Notes under the pieces: model-generated
The model's database searches: none
What the model saw: only the letters and a program-made list of their open reading frames with translations
Told to the model about the DNA's origin: nothing
Position numbers and translations under genes: made by a program
Assembly: GCA_951812725.1 (NCBI GenBank)
Contig: OX638330.1
Location: 4,443,405 to 4,507,404 of the forward strand
Reading direction: 5' to 3'
Length of the DNA: 64,000 bases
DNA from: an uncultured Caldilineaceae bacterium
Lineage (GTDB): Bacteria; Chloroflexota; Anaerolineae; Caldilineales; Caldilineaceae
Shown here: positions 52,291 through 60,354 of the stretch, one piece after another
Numbering within the stretch: position 1 is the stretch's first letter
How the letters are laid out: every line of letters starts with the position of its first letter

Positions 52291-53870
52291 GCTTCATCTC
52301 CTTCCTTGTCAAACAGTTCTGGGAATCCTTTCGGGCCGCGGATGCGCCCTTCAAAGACGTTTTCGGCGCGCACGCGGGCGCGGTAGCGTTGAATCGCCGG
52401 GCACGACATTCCGTCCAACGCCGCGTTCAGGATGGCGCGAGCCCGATCGATCAGGCCGTCGCGTCCGTTCATCAGCCAGTCATTGCGAATCGCCGTCCGT
52501 TCACCCGGGTCGGCTTCGAATTCGCGTTGCAGCGCCTCAAAGAAGCGTTCATCTGCGTAGTCGCTAAACCTGTTTCCCCAGGGAATGGCGCGGGCGCGCT
52601 GGTCGGGGCTGAAACCCTGAGTCTCCCCTCCGGCTGCGAACGCGGAGACCGCGTGGCGAAGGATTGACTGAACCAGCGCAACCTGTTCGACCCGGGCGTA
52701 AGCGATTTCGCTCAGTTCCCGGGAACCGCCTCCTCCCCCGAACACGGCTGTATAGGTCTTTTTCTTCAATGGAACGGTGCGCTCGTAGTAGCCTTCGGTC
52801 TTGCCCATGCCGCGCACCATGCCGCGGGCCACGAGCATCATATCCTCGTCGGAACGTCCTTCTGCGTCCGCAAGCCTTGACAGTGGAGGATGTTCCCAAT
52901 CAGGGGACGAAATGTAGTCTACCGTCCGCCTGTAGGTAAAGCCGCCGTGCGCCAGCGTCAGGGCCTTGCCTTCCTTCTCGTTGATTGGCGTCCAGGGGTC
53001 GCCCGTCCTGCCGTTCAACTGCTTTGCCTGGACGCGCTCCCCTTGGGAATTTGCGCTCGTCGCATGAATGCGGCCTGAAGAATCATTGTGCAATCGAACG
53101 CGGCGGCAAACTTCAACGAAACATGGGGAGAGCGTGCCAAACCGCAGCGCCTCCGCTTTCGAGCCGTCCCAGGGGAGAGTCCAGAGAAGGCCCGACCCTT
53201 CAATGTCCATTTCATATTTGTAGGCTATTTCCTCCACGTGCGTGAGAAGCGCGGCAATGTCCCGCCGCGCGTGCGCGCCCCAGCGCAGGGAAGGCGTGAT
53301 GCTGAAGGCGGGCCTGCTGCTCGCCCCCCCGTTCATGCGAGCGATGCCGAAATTACCCCGTCCCATGTAACCCTCCATCGTCTGCAGGGTCAGCAGCGCG
53401 AAGAGCCAGTCGTCCGGGTCGGCGTTGATCGCGACATTGATTTTGAGGTCGTGATTCTTGCCGGTGACGAGCATGTCGAGCTCATCGGGCGTTTCGACGC
53501 GGTTCTTGTACTCTTTGCGCTTGCCTTCGGAGGAGGCCGGGGGTTGCATGAATGCGGGTTTGGCCAGGTCGTCGACGACGAGATGCCAGGGCTCGTCGTC
53601 GGGGAAGTCGGAGGTAAGGCCGCGCAGCAGGCGACGCCACGCCTCCGCTTCCTGCGGCGGCTCGCTCAGCCCGGCGCGCTGCAGCGCCAGCACGCCGAGT
53701 TGCACCAGGAAGGCGTGCCAGGGGTGGCGCTGGTGGGGCCGCAGCGCGGGAAAGGCGTCGATTTCGTCGCGCATCAGGGCGGCATAGATTTCCGGCAAAG
53801 ACGCATGCGCCGTTGCCCCGCCGGACAGAGTGGCACGCACAATGGAATCTGTCAGAATGTTCTTATTCAC
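52287..53870 (-). CDS. cse1: Cse1 (CasA/Cas8e), Cascade large subunit
   Basis: The 527 residues, the usual length, contain RPHQRHPWHAFLVQLGVLAL, MEGYMGRGNFGIARMNGG, and WTPINEKEGKALTLAHGGFT. The subunit recognises the PAM, opens the DNA and recruits Cas3. It starts at GTG 53870, with AAGGAGG about 11 bases upstream. The start codon overlaps the stop of the 76-residue gene before it (GTGAATAA), so translation is probably coupled. Confidence 0.95.
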   Translation of the reverse strand: MNKNILTDSIVRATLSGGATAHASLPEIYAALMRDEIDAFPALRPHQRHPWHAFLVQLGVLALQRAGLSEPPQEAEAWRRLLRGLTSDFPDDEPWHLVVDDLAKPAFMQPPASSEGKRKEYKNRVETPDELDMLVTGKNHDLKINVAINADPDDWLFALLTLQTMEGYMGRGNFGIARMNGGASSRPAFSITPSLRWGAHARRDIAALLTHVEEIAYKYEMDIEGSGLLWTLPWDGSKAEALRFGTLSPCFVEVCRRVRLHNDSSGRIHATSANSQGERVQAKQLNGRTGDPWTPINEKEGKALTLAHGGFTYRRTVDYISSPDWEHPPLSRLADAEGRSDEDMMLVARGMVRGMGKTEGYYERTVPLKKKTYTAVFGGGGGSRELSEIAYARVEQVALVQSILRHAVSAFAAGGETQGFSPDQRARAIPWGNRFSDYADERFFEALQREFEADPGERTAIRNDWLMNGRDGLIDRARAILNAALDGMSCPAIQRYRARVRAENVFEGRIRGPKGFPELFDKEGDEA

Positions 53871-54093
53871 TTGACGCAGGCCTCCTTATTGCGATATTCT
53901 GCTTGTCGATGCGCAGGGAACTTTCGTGAAGGAGATGAACTTCATCCGTTTCCAGCAAGAGTCGGTCAGTTCGGTTCGTTTTCCACCCGTCGCCTTGCGC
54001 ACCGGCCGAACGGGTGATTCCGCGACGGGTTTTGGTCAAGGAGGTTCTTGATTTCTGGTGAACCACCTCCACTGAGACGAGAATTTTCTCCAT
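53863..54093 (-). CDS. Unknown 76-residue protein, first gene of the Cascade operon
   Basis: It begins MEKILVSVEVVHQKSRTSLT at ATG 54093, with GGAGG 12 bases upstream, and ends SSE at TAA 53863-53865 inside the cse1 start. No homology is recognised; the N-terminal half is basic, the second half mixed, with no membrane segment. Position between the Cascade promoter and cse1, its own ribosome site and the overlap with the cse1 start argue that it is translated. It could be a small regulator, a Cascade accessory, or a leader whose translation opens cse1. Confidence 0.5.
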   Translation of the reverse strand: MEKILVSVEVVHQKSRTSLTKTRRGITRSAGAQGDGWKTNRTDRLLLETDEVHLLHESSLRIDKQNIAIRRPASSE

Positions 54094-54122
54094 GTCAGGA
54101 CTTTGCCTCCAACATAAGACCT

Positions 54123-54152
54123 TTGATATACCTTAATATTAAGCATTATAAG
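54123..54152 (+). promoter_or_regulatory. Divergent promoter for the mini-CRISPR
   Basis: On the plus strand TTGATA (54123-54128), 18 bases, TATAAG (54147-54152). It overlaps the Cascade promoter, the shared centre being the palindrome CTTAATATTAAG (54132-54143). A transcript from about 54159 would reach the first degenerate repeat after roughly 60 nucleotides. Confidence 0.5.
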
Positions 54153-54173
54153 TTACTTTTTTGTCGAAGTCAA
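54145..54173 (-). promoter_or_regulatory. Sigma70-type promoter of the Cascade operon
   Basis: On the minus strand TTGACT (54173-54168), 17 bases, TATAAT (54150-54145). Transcription should start near 54138, giving a leader of about 45 nucleotides before ATG 54093. The region 54123-54120 in that leader reads AAGG next to the candidate target of the mini-CRISPR guide. Confidence 0.8.
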
Positions 54174-54216
54174 GGCCTGCCGCCCCTGCCGAACGATACG
54201 CAAACATAACGCTAAC

Positions 54217-54294
54217 GGTATTGCCCCGTGACCGCGGGGATAGACCGGCTTATTCTTAAGGCATTTCAGGTTTCCCCGCACACGCGGGGTCTGG
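54217..54294 (+). ncRNA. Degenerate two-repeat mini-CRISPR, putative crRNA-like Cas-regulating RNA (CreR type)
   Basis: The first repeat (54217-54246) is degenerate in its stem but keeps the intact 3' part CGCGGGGATAGACC, the crRNA 5' handle. A 22-base guide follows (54247-54268, beginning GGCTTATTCTTAAGG), shorter than the 33 of the main array. The second repeat (54269-54294) keeps the full Cas6e hairpin CCCCGCACACGCGGGG but has lost the ATAGACC end. This asymmetry, each repeat preserving just what is needed to make one crRNA-like molecule, is typical of regulatory mini-CRISPRs. It lies between cas3 and the Cascade promoter, on the opposite strand, with its own promoter and terminator. Confidence 0.7.
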
Positions 54295-54330
54295 CGGCTT
54301 TTCGAGCCGCCGCGGATTCCTCTATTTTTC
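54293..54330 (+). terminator. Terminator of the mini-CRISPR transcript
   Basis: GGCGGCT (54293-54299), loop TTTCG, AGCCGCC (54305-54311), then GCGGATTCCTCTATTTTT. In the plus direction this is a rho-independent-like signal directly after the second degenerate repeat. It overlaps the last codons of cas3 on the other strand. Confidence 0.6.
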
Positions 54331-56997
54331 GACCCGCCGCAACCCCAGCCGGTCGTAGCGGAACTCGCGCTCGCCGACTTGAAATGCAAATCCGCCTTCG
54401 ATTAATTCTGGCTCGATGGGTTCGCCGCCTGGCTGAACGCCCCCCATGTGCGCCGGAATCGCCAGCTCGGCGACTGTCGTCTGCGCCGAAAACGGGCTGG
54501 GCGGGGGCGGCTCGAACTCCACCTTGATCCCTTCGTCCCCCAGCCTGGTCCGAATCCTCTCTTCCACGCTGCCGAATAGGACGTCTTCGTTGTCGGTCAG
54601 GAAGGACTTGTCTCTGCGCACGACCGCGCTGTGGGCAGTCAGGTCGCCGGCAATTCTGACGCCCGCCATGTTTCCGCCGTGCGCGATCCAGTCGCTGCCC
54701 AACTCGTTTTCGATTTTCTCCAGGGCGTCGGGGTGCGTGCTGCGTTCCACCAGCTCCCGGTTCATTTCAGGTATGCGCCAGTCTGTCCCTCCCCCCATCA
54801 ATCGCCGCGTCGCCTCCAAAATGCGCAGGTCCTCGTACACAAAGCCATTCGGACCCAGACCGTTGGTCTCCTTCCTCTGCGTCAGCAGGGGAGTGAGGTC
54901 TTCGGCGGCGGGCATCAAAACGAGGCAGACGGGCTCGCGAAAATCTCCAGGCCGGTCTCTGCCCGCATGCCGGTGCAGGCGGCCGATGCGTTGCAGCAGC
55001 ACGTCGACCGGGCACAGGTCGGTGATCAACAGGTCGGCGTCGATGTCCAGCGACTGTTCCAGCGTCTGCGTGCCCACAACGACAAGCCCGCCGGCGGCGC
55101 GGTCTTTGCCCAACAGCGCCTCAACGCGTCGGTCCAGCCGCTTGCGGTCGTCGACCGCGAATCTGCCGTGATGCAGCGCAGGCAGACCGCCGAGCGAAAA
55201 CAGTAGATGCCGTTCAGCGGGCGCGGCTTCCTCTTCCAATGCCTGCTGCGTGTGAATTGCAAAGTTGACGGTGTTGCGAACGATGAGGATCTTTGCGCCG
55301 GCGCGCGCCGCCTGCAGGGCACGGCCGGCGACGTGGGCGAAGTCCGGCATGGCGGGCAGCGGTTTGATCCGGACCGTCTTTTCTCTGTCATTTCCGCCCG
55401 CGGCGGCAACTTCTTCCGTGCCGTCGCAAGCCGTGCCGACGGCGGGATAGGGCGCGTCAATTGCGCTTTGCAGCGTGCAGGGTTGCGCGCGGGCGCGGCG
55501 GTTGCCCAACAGCCAGCGCCGACGCGCGACCGAGCCCAATGTGGCCGACATCAGCAGCGCGTACCCCCCGGCGTTGCAGTGCGCGTCCAGCAGCGCCTCC
55601 AGAATGGTCCGCATATAGGGGTCGGAGGCATGGACTTCGTCCACAACCAGCAGGTTGCGGGAGAGACAGGCGGCGCGCATGTGGGAATGTTTGACCCGAA
55701 GCGCGGCCATCATCGCCTGGTCGACCGTGCCGACGGCGATCTGCGCGGCCAGATACCGCTTGGCGCTTTCGGCGGCCCAGCGGCGGTTGCGCGTTGCGTC
55801 GTCGGGGTTGTCTTCCCACCAGACCTCGTAGTCGTGCAGACGTTGGCCGCCGGCGTCGCCGGCGCGCAGATAGCCGGGCACCGCCAGCAGGGGCTTGGGC
55901 GCAGCCGGCCCGGGGAACAGACCGGCGGTAAAGCGCGTGATCCGTTCGTGCAGCTGGCTGGCCGCGGCGCGGGTGGGCAAGGCGAAATAGATGCCGTCGA
56001 CCAGTCCTTTTTCATACATGCGGGCAAAGCGCCACAGGGCCGCTTCAGTCTTTCCCGATCCGGTTTCGGACTCGATGATTGCCAGCCGCTGGTCCAGCGG
56101 GAGCGCGCATGCGGCCTGTTGCTGGATCGAGTTTGGGGAGGCCTCGTCCTCGAAACCGAAGAGGCGGCTGAACTCCGGTACGCCTTGAAACTCTTCCCGC
56201 TGCGTCTCGATGTCGAGGCCGATGTCGCGGATCGCCTTGGCGGCTCTGGCGCGGGCCAGGTCGATGTAGTCGTCCTGCGGCTGGTCGTGGTACGGAAAGC
56301 GGTTCTTGTCGGAACCGATCCAGTCGGCCAGCGTGCACAGGCCCAGGAAGGCGTGTTGGAATTCGGGCGGGGAGGGCAGCGGCGGCGCTTCAGGCGCAAA
56401 CGCGGCCGGAAACCATTTTCTCGCCAGCCGGGCAATGCGCTCTACGCATCGCTGCGGGTCCAGTTCGCCGAAAGGACGCCAGATCGCCGGGTTGGGCCCG
56501 CGCTCCTGCAGGTTGAGCGGCAGCCCGTGATGCGAGAGCGCGGCGATGAACAGCGCGCCGACCGTCTTGCCTCCACAGTCGTCCCAGCCCAGCAGCTCAT
56601 TCCAACCCAACGCGGGAGAAAGCCATTGCTCGGTCTCGCCGTCGGCGCCGGTCAGGACGGGGGCAAAGTCCTGGACGTGTCCCGCGCGCGGCGGTCTTTT
56701 GCGCTGCGGAGGCAGATCTTCGGCGCGCCAGATCTGCGCTTGAAAGCCGGTGTTCACCTTGCCGACGTCGTGCAGAGCCGCCAGGACGCAAAGCCGCGCC
56801 GCGTTTGCTTCGTCCAGGTCATCCTTGCCGCCCGCGCGGGCCAGGCGTTTACGGATGGTCGGCTGTTTGAGCAGGGCTTCGAGGCAGGCGCTCACATCGG
56901 CGAGGTGGTGTTCGAGCAGATGGATGCGCGGCGGGGTTGATTTGTCCGTTTTCGCCCAGTGACGTTGGGCGTAGGCAGGAAGGTTTGCACTGTTCAT
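54322..56997 (-). CDS. cas3: Cas3, HD nuclease-helicase of type I-E
   Basis: The 891 residues have an N-terminal HD domain (LLEHHLADV at 27-35, LAALHDVGK at 72-80) and an SF2 helicase: Walker A ESETGSGKTEA near 309-319, DEVH box at 453-456, SATLG, and motif VI QRIGRLHRH. A C-terminal domain follows. Recruited by Cse1, it nicks and degrades the displaced strand of the target. It is separated from the Cascade operon by 229 bases that contain both promoters and the mini-CRISPR, so it is probably transcribed separately. Confidence 0.95.
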   Translation of the reverse strand: MNSANLPAYAQRHWAKTDKSTPPRIHLLEHHLADVSACLEALLKQPTIRKRLARAGGKDDLDEANAARLCVLAALHDVGKVNTGFQAQIWRAEDLPPQRKRPPRAGHVQDFAPVLTGADGETEQWLSPALGWNELLGWDDCGGKTVGALFIAALSHHGLPLNLQERGPNPAIWRPFGELDPQRCVERIARLARKWFPAAFAPEAPPLPSPPEFQHAFLGLCTLADWIGSDKNRFPYHDQPQDDYIDLARARAAKAIRDIGLDIETQREEFQGVPEFSRLFGFEDEASPNSIQQQAACALPLDQRLAIIESETGSGKTEAALWRFARMYEKGLVDGIYFALPTRAAASQLHERITRFTAGLFPGPAAPKPLLAVPGYLRAGDAGGQRLHDYEVWWEDNPDDATRNRRWAAESAKRYLAAQIAVGTVDQAMMAALRVKHSHMRAACLSRNLLVVDEVHASDPYMRTILEALLDAHCNAGGYALLMSATLGSVARRRWLLGNRRARAQPCTLQSAIDAPYPAVGTACDGTEEVAAAGGNDREKTVRIKPLPAMPDFAHVAGRALQAARAGAKILIVRNTVNFAIHTQQALEEEAAPAERHLLFSLGGLPALHHGRFAVDDRKRLDRRVEALLGKDRAAGGLVVVGTQTLEQSLDIDADLLITDLCPVDVLLQRIGRLHRHAGRDRPGDFREPVCLVLMPAAEDLTPLLTQRKETNGLGPNGFVYEDLRILEATRRLMGGGTDWRIPEMNRELVERSTHPDALEKIENELGSDWIAHGGNMAGVRIAGDLTAHSAVVRRDKSFLTDNEDVLFGSVEERIRTRLGDEGIKVEFEPPPPSPFSAQTTVAELAIPAHMGGVQPGGEPIEPELIEGGFAFQVGEREFRYDRLGLRRVEK

Positions 56998-57704
56998 CAG
57001 GGAGGCATGTCCGGTTGTGGGAGAGTGGAAAGAAGGGTCAGACTTTTGATCGGAGGCAGGGGGAGACTGCGATCATAAGGTGGTTGGCGGTCCTGTTTGC
57101 CTGCGCTTTGTGGCAAGGCAGGGGTTAGGGGGATCGAGAACAGGGCACCTGTCCTCCAGTATATCACACAGGGCTGTCTTTGCGTGGGAAAGGAGACGGC
57201 GAAGGGTGCATCCCAGATTTTGGGCGGGAACAGTCTGGCGGGGAGATAATGCCGGCGGAGGGTGGAATTATTTGCCGGCTCTTGGAGGAACGCAGGGCAT
57301 TCGCTCGGCATGGCCTTACCTGGGGGTCGGTTGACTCAGTGGGAACAGGGCAGGCAGAAGGCCTGCCCCTGCCGGGGACTGTGGCCGGGGGCGGCGCGGA
57401 CGGCAAGAGGGGAAGACACTGTTGGCTAGACATTAAGCTGGGGAAGAATAGACACGGTGGCGAGCCAGGGCGGGGCGTTGCGGGGGCGGAGCCCCTGCAC
57501 AAGGGCGGGGCGTTGCGGGGGCGGAGCCCCTGCACAAGGGAGGGCCGAAGGCCCGACCGCCCAGAACTGCAGTGGTCGGTGATCAGTGGTCAGTGGTTAG
57601 TGGCGACGGCGCACGTTCCACTTTGGATCGCGAACGGGGCGGGGCTTGGTTGTTGCAGGTCGGGGCGCGGCATACCGCACAGTATGCGGGGAATTCGGGC
57701 TTCT
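56998..57704. other. Intergenic region between divergent cas3 and LLM oxidoreductase
   Basis: No gene is credible. It holds a perfect hairpin (GGGCAGGC/GCCTGCCC, 57349-57370), two partial GC-rich palindromic modules in tandem (57470-57500 and 57505-57565) and a GTCAGTGG tract (57570-57603). Confidence 0.5.
57465..57605 (+). repeat. Tandem double GC-rich palindromic module plus GTCAGTGG tract
   Basis: GGGCGTTGCGGGGGCGGAGC, then CCCTGCACAAGGG, is present twice in direct succession; the second copy continues into GGGCCGAAGGCCCGACCGCC and AACTGCAGTGG. No TIRs are seen here. Confidence 0.7.
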
Positions 57705-57733
57705 TTGACGCTCTGTTCTGAGACGTGTACAAT
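57705..57733 (+). promoter_or_regulatory. Sigma70-type promoter of the LLM oxidoreductase gene
   Basis: TTGACG (57705-57710), 17 bases, TACAAT (57728-57733), about 100 bases upstream of the ATG at 57836. Confidence 0.65.
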
Positions 57734-57835
57734 GCAAACGGTATGGGTAAACATTCCCACTATCGGTATTTCGCGCTCAGGTTGCAGGTATGCCTGCTGC
57801 GCTGCAGGTAAATCGCAAGAGGTTCAGGAGATTCC

Positions 57836-58846
57836 ATGGCCGCGCCAAAGCATACACGCGTTGCACTCTATCTGCAGGATAAGCACTCCATTCGCGAGGG
57901 GATGGCGCACGCGCGCTATGCGGAAGAGAAGGGTTTTGAGGCGGTCTGGCAGGCTGAGAGCCGGCTGGTGCGGGATGCGATTGTGCCGATGGCCGCGTTC
58001 GCTGCGGTTACGGAGCGTATCAAGATCGGGTCGGGCGTTATCAATAACTGGACGCGTAATATCGGGCTGCTGGCGGCCACTTTTCTGACATTGGATGACC
58101 TGGCGCCGGACCGGGTCATCTGCGGCATTGGCGCATGGTGGGACCCGCTGGCCAAGAATGTGGGGATCAGCCGGCGCAGGCCGCTGAAGGCGATGCGGGA
58201 GACGGTGGAGGTGACGCGGCGGCTGCTGGCGATGGAAAATGTCAGCTTCGAAGGCGAGTTTCATCAGGTGAAAGACATTGAGCTGGATGTGGTGCATGGA
58301 CGGCAGGAGCCGCGCAATGTGCCGATAATGATCGGCGCGACCGGGCCGAAGATGATGGAGTTGACCGGGGAGATATCCGACGGCGCAGTGCTGAATTACT
58401 GTGTGCCGCCGGACTATAACCACATGGCGCTGGAGCGGCTGGAAGCGGGCGCGAAACGGGCGGGCCGCAGCCTGGATGATATCGACCGCCCGCAGCTGAT
58501 CGTGTGCTCGGTGCATGAAGACCAGCAGACGGCGCTGGACGGCGCGCGCGAGCTGCTCACCCAGTACCTGGGCCAGCAGCCGCACATCGCGCAGGCCAGC
58601 GGTGTTAAGCCGGAGGTTGTTGACGAGATTCAGTCGATACTCGGCTGGCCGGCGACTATAGAGCAGGTGCGGAAGGCGATGCCGTTGGTGCCGGACGAGC
58701 TGGTTAACCGCATAACCGCCAGCGGCACGCCGGACGATGTTAAGAAGAAGGTGCGCGAGTATATGGACAACGGCGCGACCTGCCCGATCCTTTATCCGCT
58801 GGGCGATGTGAAGTTGATGATCGATACATTTGCAGGCGGGTTCTAA
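57836..58846 (+). CDS. LLM-class (luciferase-like) F420- or FMN-dependent oxidoreductase
   Basis: The 336-residue TIM-barrel protein contains AEEKGFEAVWQAESRLVRDA, IKIGSGVINNWTRNIGLLAA, APDRVICGIGAWWDP and MIGATGPKMMELTGEISDGA, the pattern of F420-dependent Mer/Fgd-like enzymes. With cofC, cofD and an FbiB-like gene 15 kb away, an F420-dependent hydride transfer is likely; the substrate is unknown. AGGAG precedes ATG 57836. The FAD/Fe-S hydroxylase subunit follows after 19 bases, so they may be cotranscribed. Confidence 0.85.
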   Translation: MAAPKHTRVALYLQDKHSIREGMAHARYAEEKGFEAVWQAESRLVRDAIVPMAAFAAVTERIKIGSGVINNWTRNIGLLAATFLTLDDLAPDRVICGIGAWWDPLAKNVGISRRRPLKAMRETVEVTRRLLAMENVSFEGEFHQVKDIELDVVHGRQEPRNVPIMIGATGPKMMELTGEISDGAVLNYCVPPDYNHMALERLEAGAKRAGRSLDDIDRPQLIVCSVHEDQQTALDGARELLTQYLGQQPHIAQASGVKPEVVDEIQSILGWPATIEQVRKAMPLVPDELVNRITASGTPDDVKKKVREYMDNGATCPILYPLGDVKLMIDTFAGGF

Positions 58847-58865
58847 TCAATGGCGACGGACTGAT

Positions 58866-60302
58866 ATGTACCGCTTCTGCGAATCCCCCAACACATTAAC
58901 TGATGCTCTGAAGTTGAAGGCGGAACACGGTGCCGCGGCCCGTTTTATCGCGGGCGGCACGGACCTGCTGATAGATTTGGCGCGCGACGATGCGGCGGAT
59001 GACGCAAACATGGGTCTGATTGACCTGACGCGTATACCGGGCCTGGCTGATATCTGGGAAGAGGAGGGCGCGCTGCATCTGGGGCCGCTGGTGACGCACA
59101 ACCAATGCGTACGCAGCCGGTTGATTGTGGAGCAGGCGTTCTCGCTGGCGCGGGCCTGTTGGGAGGTGGGCGCGCCGCAGATTCGGAACCGGGCGACGAT
59201 CGCCGGCAATCTTGTGACGGCCAGCCCGGCTAACGATACTATTGTGCCGCTGCTGGCGCTGGATGCCAGCGTGCGCGTCGAGAGTGCGGCGCGGGGCAGC
59301 CGTACGCTGCCGCTGGCACGTTTCTTCCGCGGCGTGCGCCAGGTGGATTTGGCTGACGACGAGATGCTGATGCGTATCTCAGTTCCGATTCCCGCTGCGG
59401 CCAGCCGGGACAATTTTATCAAGCTGGGGCTGCGGCGCGCGCAGGCGATCAGCGTTCTGAGTGTAGCCGGCTCGCTGGCTTGCACCGGTGGGAGCGACTG
59501 GCAGCCGGACGGGCCGGCAACGGTCACCCAGGCGGCGATTGCGCTGGGCGCGGTTGCGCCGACTGTGGTGCGTGCGGCTGAGGCCGAAGCTTTTCTGATT
59601 GGCAAGTCGCTGACTGAGGAGACGGTGGAAGAGGCGGCGCGGCTGGCGGCGCAGCAGGCGCGGCCGATCGACGATTTGCGCGGCAGCGCGGATTACCGGG
59701 TGGCTATGGTCGAGACGCTGGTGGCGCGGCTGTTGCGGCAACTACGCGACGGGCGCGAGCGGGATGGCTGGCTGGAGACGCCGGTGACGCTGTGGGGCGA
59801 TACGGAGGGGCGCTGGCCGGTTTCGACGCATCCGGGAACGGCGGCAACTGTCAACGGCGCAGCGGTCGAACTTGAAGGGAACATGACCCTGCTGGACAGC
59901 CTGCGGACGGCGGGTTTTGTCGGGGTGAAAGAGGGCTGCGCGGAGGGTGAATGCGGGGCCTGCACAGTTTATCTTGACGGCATGGCGGTGATGGCCTGCC
60001 TGGTGCCGGCCGAACGGGCCGCGGGCAGCGAGGTTGTGACGGTCGAGGGGCTGACGGCATCGGCGGCGGCGTCAACGGAGCTGTTGCACAGTGTGCAGCA
60101 GGCGTTGATCGAAAGCGGCGGTGTTCAGTGCGGTTACTGCACGCCCGGTATTGTGATGTCGGCGGCGGCGCTGCTGGCGGAGCGGTCCGGCCCCAATCGC
60201 CTGGAGGCGCAGGAGGCGCTGGCGGGAAACCTGTGCCGTTGCACCGGCTATCGCAAAATTTTGGATGCGGTGGTGGCTGCGGGGCGGGAAGAGAGGGGTT
60301 AG
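58866..60302 (+). CDS. Molybdenum hydroxylase FAD-binding subunit fused to 2Fe-2S subunit
   Basis: The 478 residues start MYRFCESPNTLTDALKLKAE. Residues 1-290 are a CoxM/XdhB-type FAD domain (AGGTDLLIDLARD, QIRNRATIAGNLVTASPAND). The C-terminal 150 residues are a CoxS-type ferredoxin with two [2Fe-2S] sites: CAEGECGACTVY, CGYCTPGIVMSAAALL and NLCRCTGYRKI. The order FAD then Fe-S is the reverse of XdhA, where Fe-S comes first. It passes electrons from the Mo subunit (61963) to FAD. An upstream TTG at 58830 is disfavoured because it overlaps the preceding gene. Confidence 0.9.
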   Translation: MYRFCESPNTLTDALKLKAEHGAAARFIAGGTDLLIDLARDDAADDANMGLIDLTRIPGLADIWEEEGALHLGPLVTHNQCVRSRLIVEQAFSLARACWEVGAPQIRNRATIAGNLVTASPANDTIVPLLALDASVRVESAARGSRTLPLARFFRGVRQVDLADDEMLMRISVPIPAAASRDNFIKLGLRRAQAISVLSVAGSLACTGGSDWQPDGPATVTQAAIALGAVAPTVVRAAEAEAFLIGKSLTEETVEEAARLAAQQARPIDDLRGSADYRVAMVETLVARLLRQLRDGRERDGWLETPVTLWGDTEGRWPVSTHPGTAATVNGAAVELEGNMTLLDSLRTAGFVGVKEGCAEGECGACTVYLDGMAVMACLVPAERAAGSEVVTVEGLTASAAASTELLHSVQQALIESGGVQCGYCTPGIVMSAAALLAERSGPNRLEAQEALAGNLCRCTGYRKILDAVVAAGREERG

Positions 60303-60354
60303 GAGCGAGGGGAGAATCGGCGCTTTAGATTCCTCAAACAGGTGGGCTGGGTAG

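Noticed and set aside
50507..52354. 615-codon reading that includes cas7
   Set aside because: The first 225 codons read cse2 in a wrong frame; cas7 starts at 51676 with its own ribosome site.
54128..54150. Mini-CRISPR guide targeting the -10 box itself
   Set aside because: The resemblance (TTAAG.CATT) needs a one-base gap and has no PAM-like trinucleotide; the ungapped leader site next to AAG/AGG is the better candidate.
54217..54294. Reading the mini-CRISPR region as a tracrRNA or as an ordinary short array
   Set aside because: Type I-E needs no tracrRNA. The guide is 22 rather than 33 bases and both repeats are diverged, unlike a normal array.
55207..56940. 577-codon plus-strand frame
   Set aside because: Antisense to cas3; composition is Gly/Val/Arg-rich shadow without motifs.
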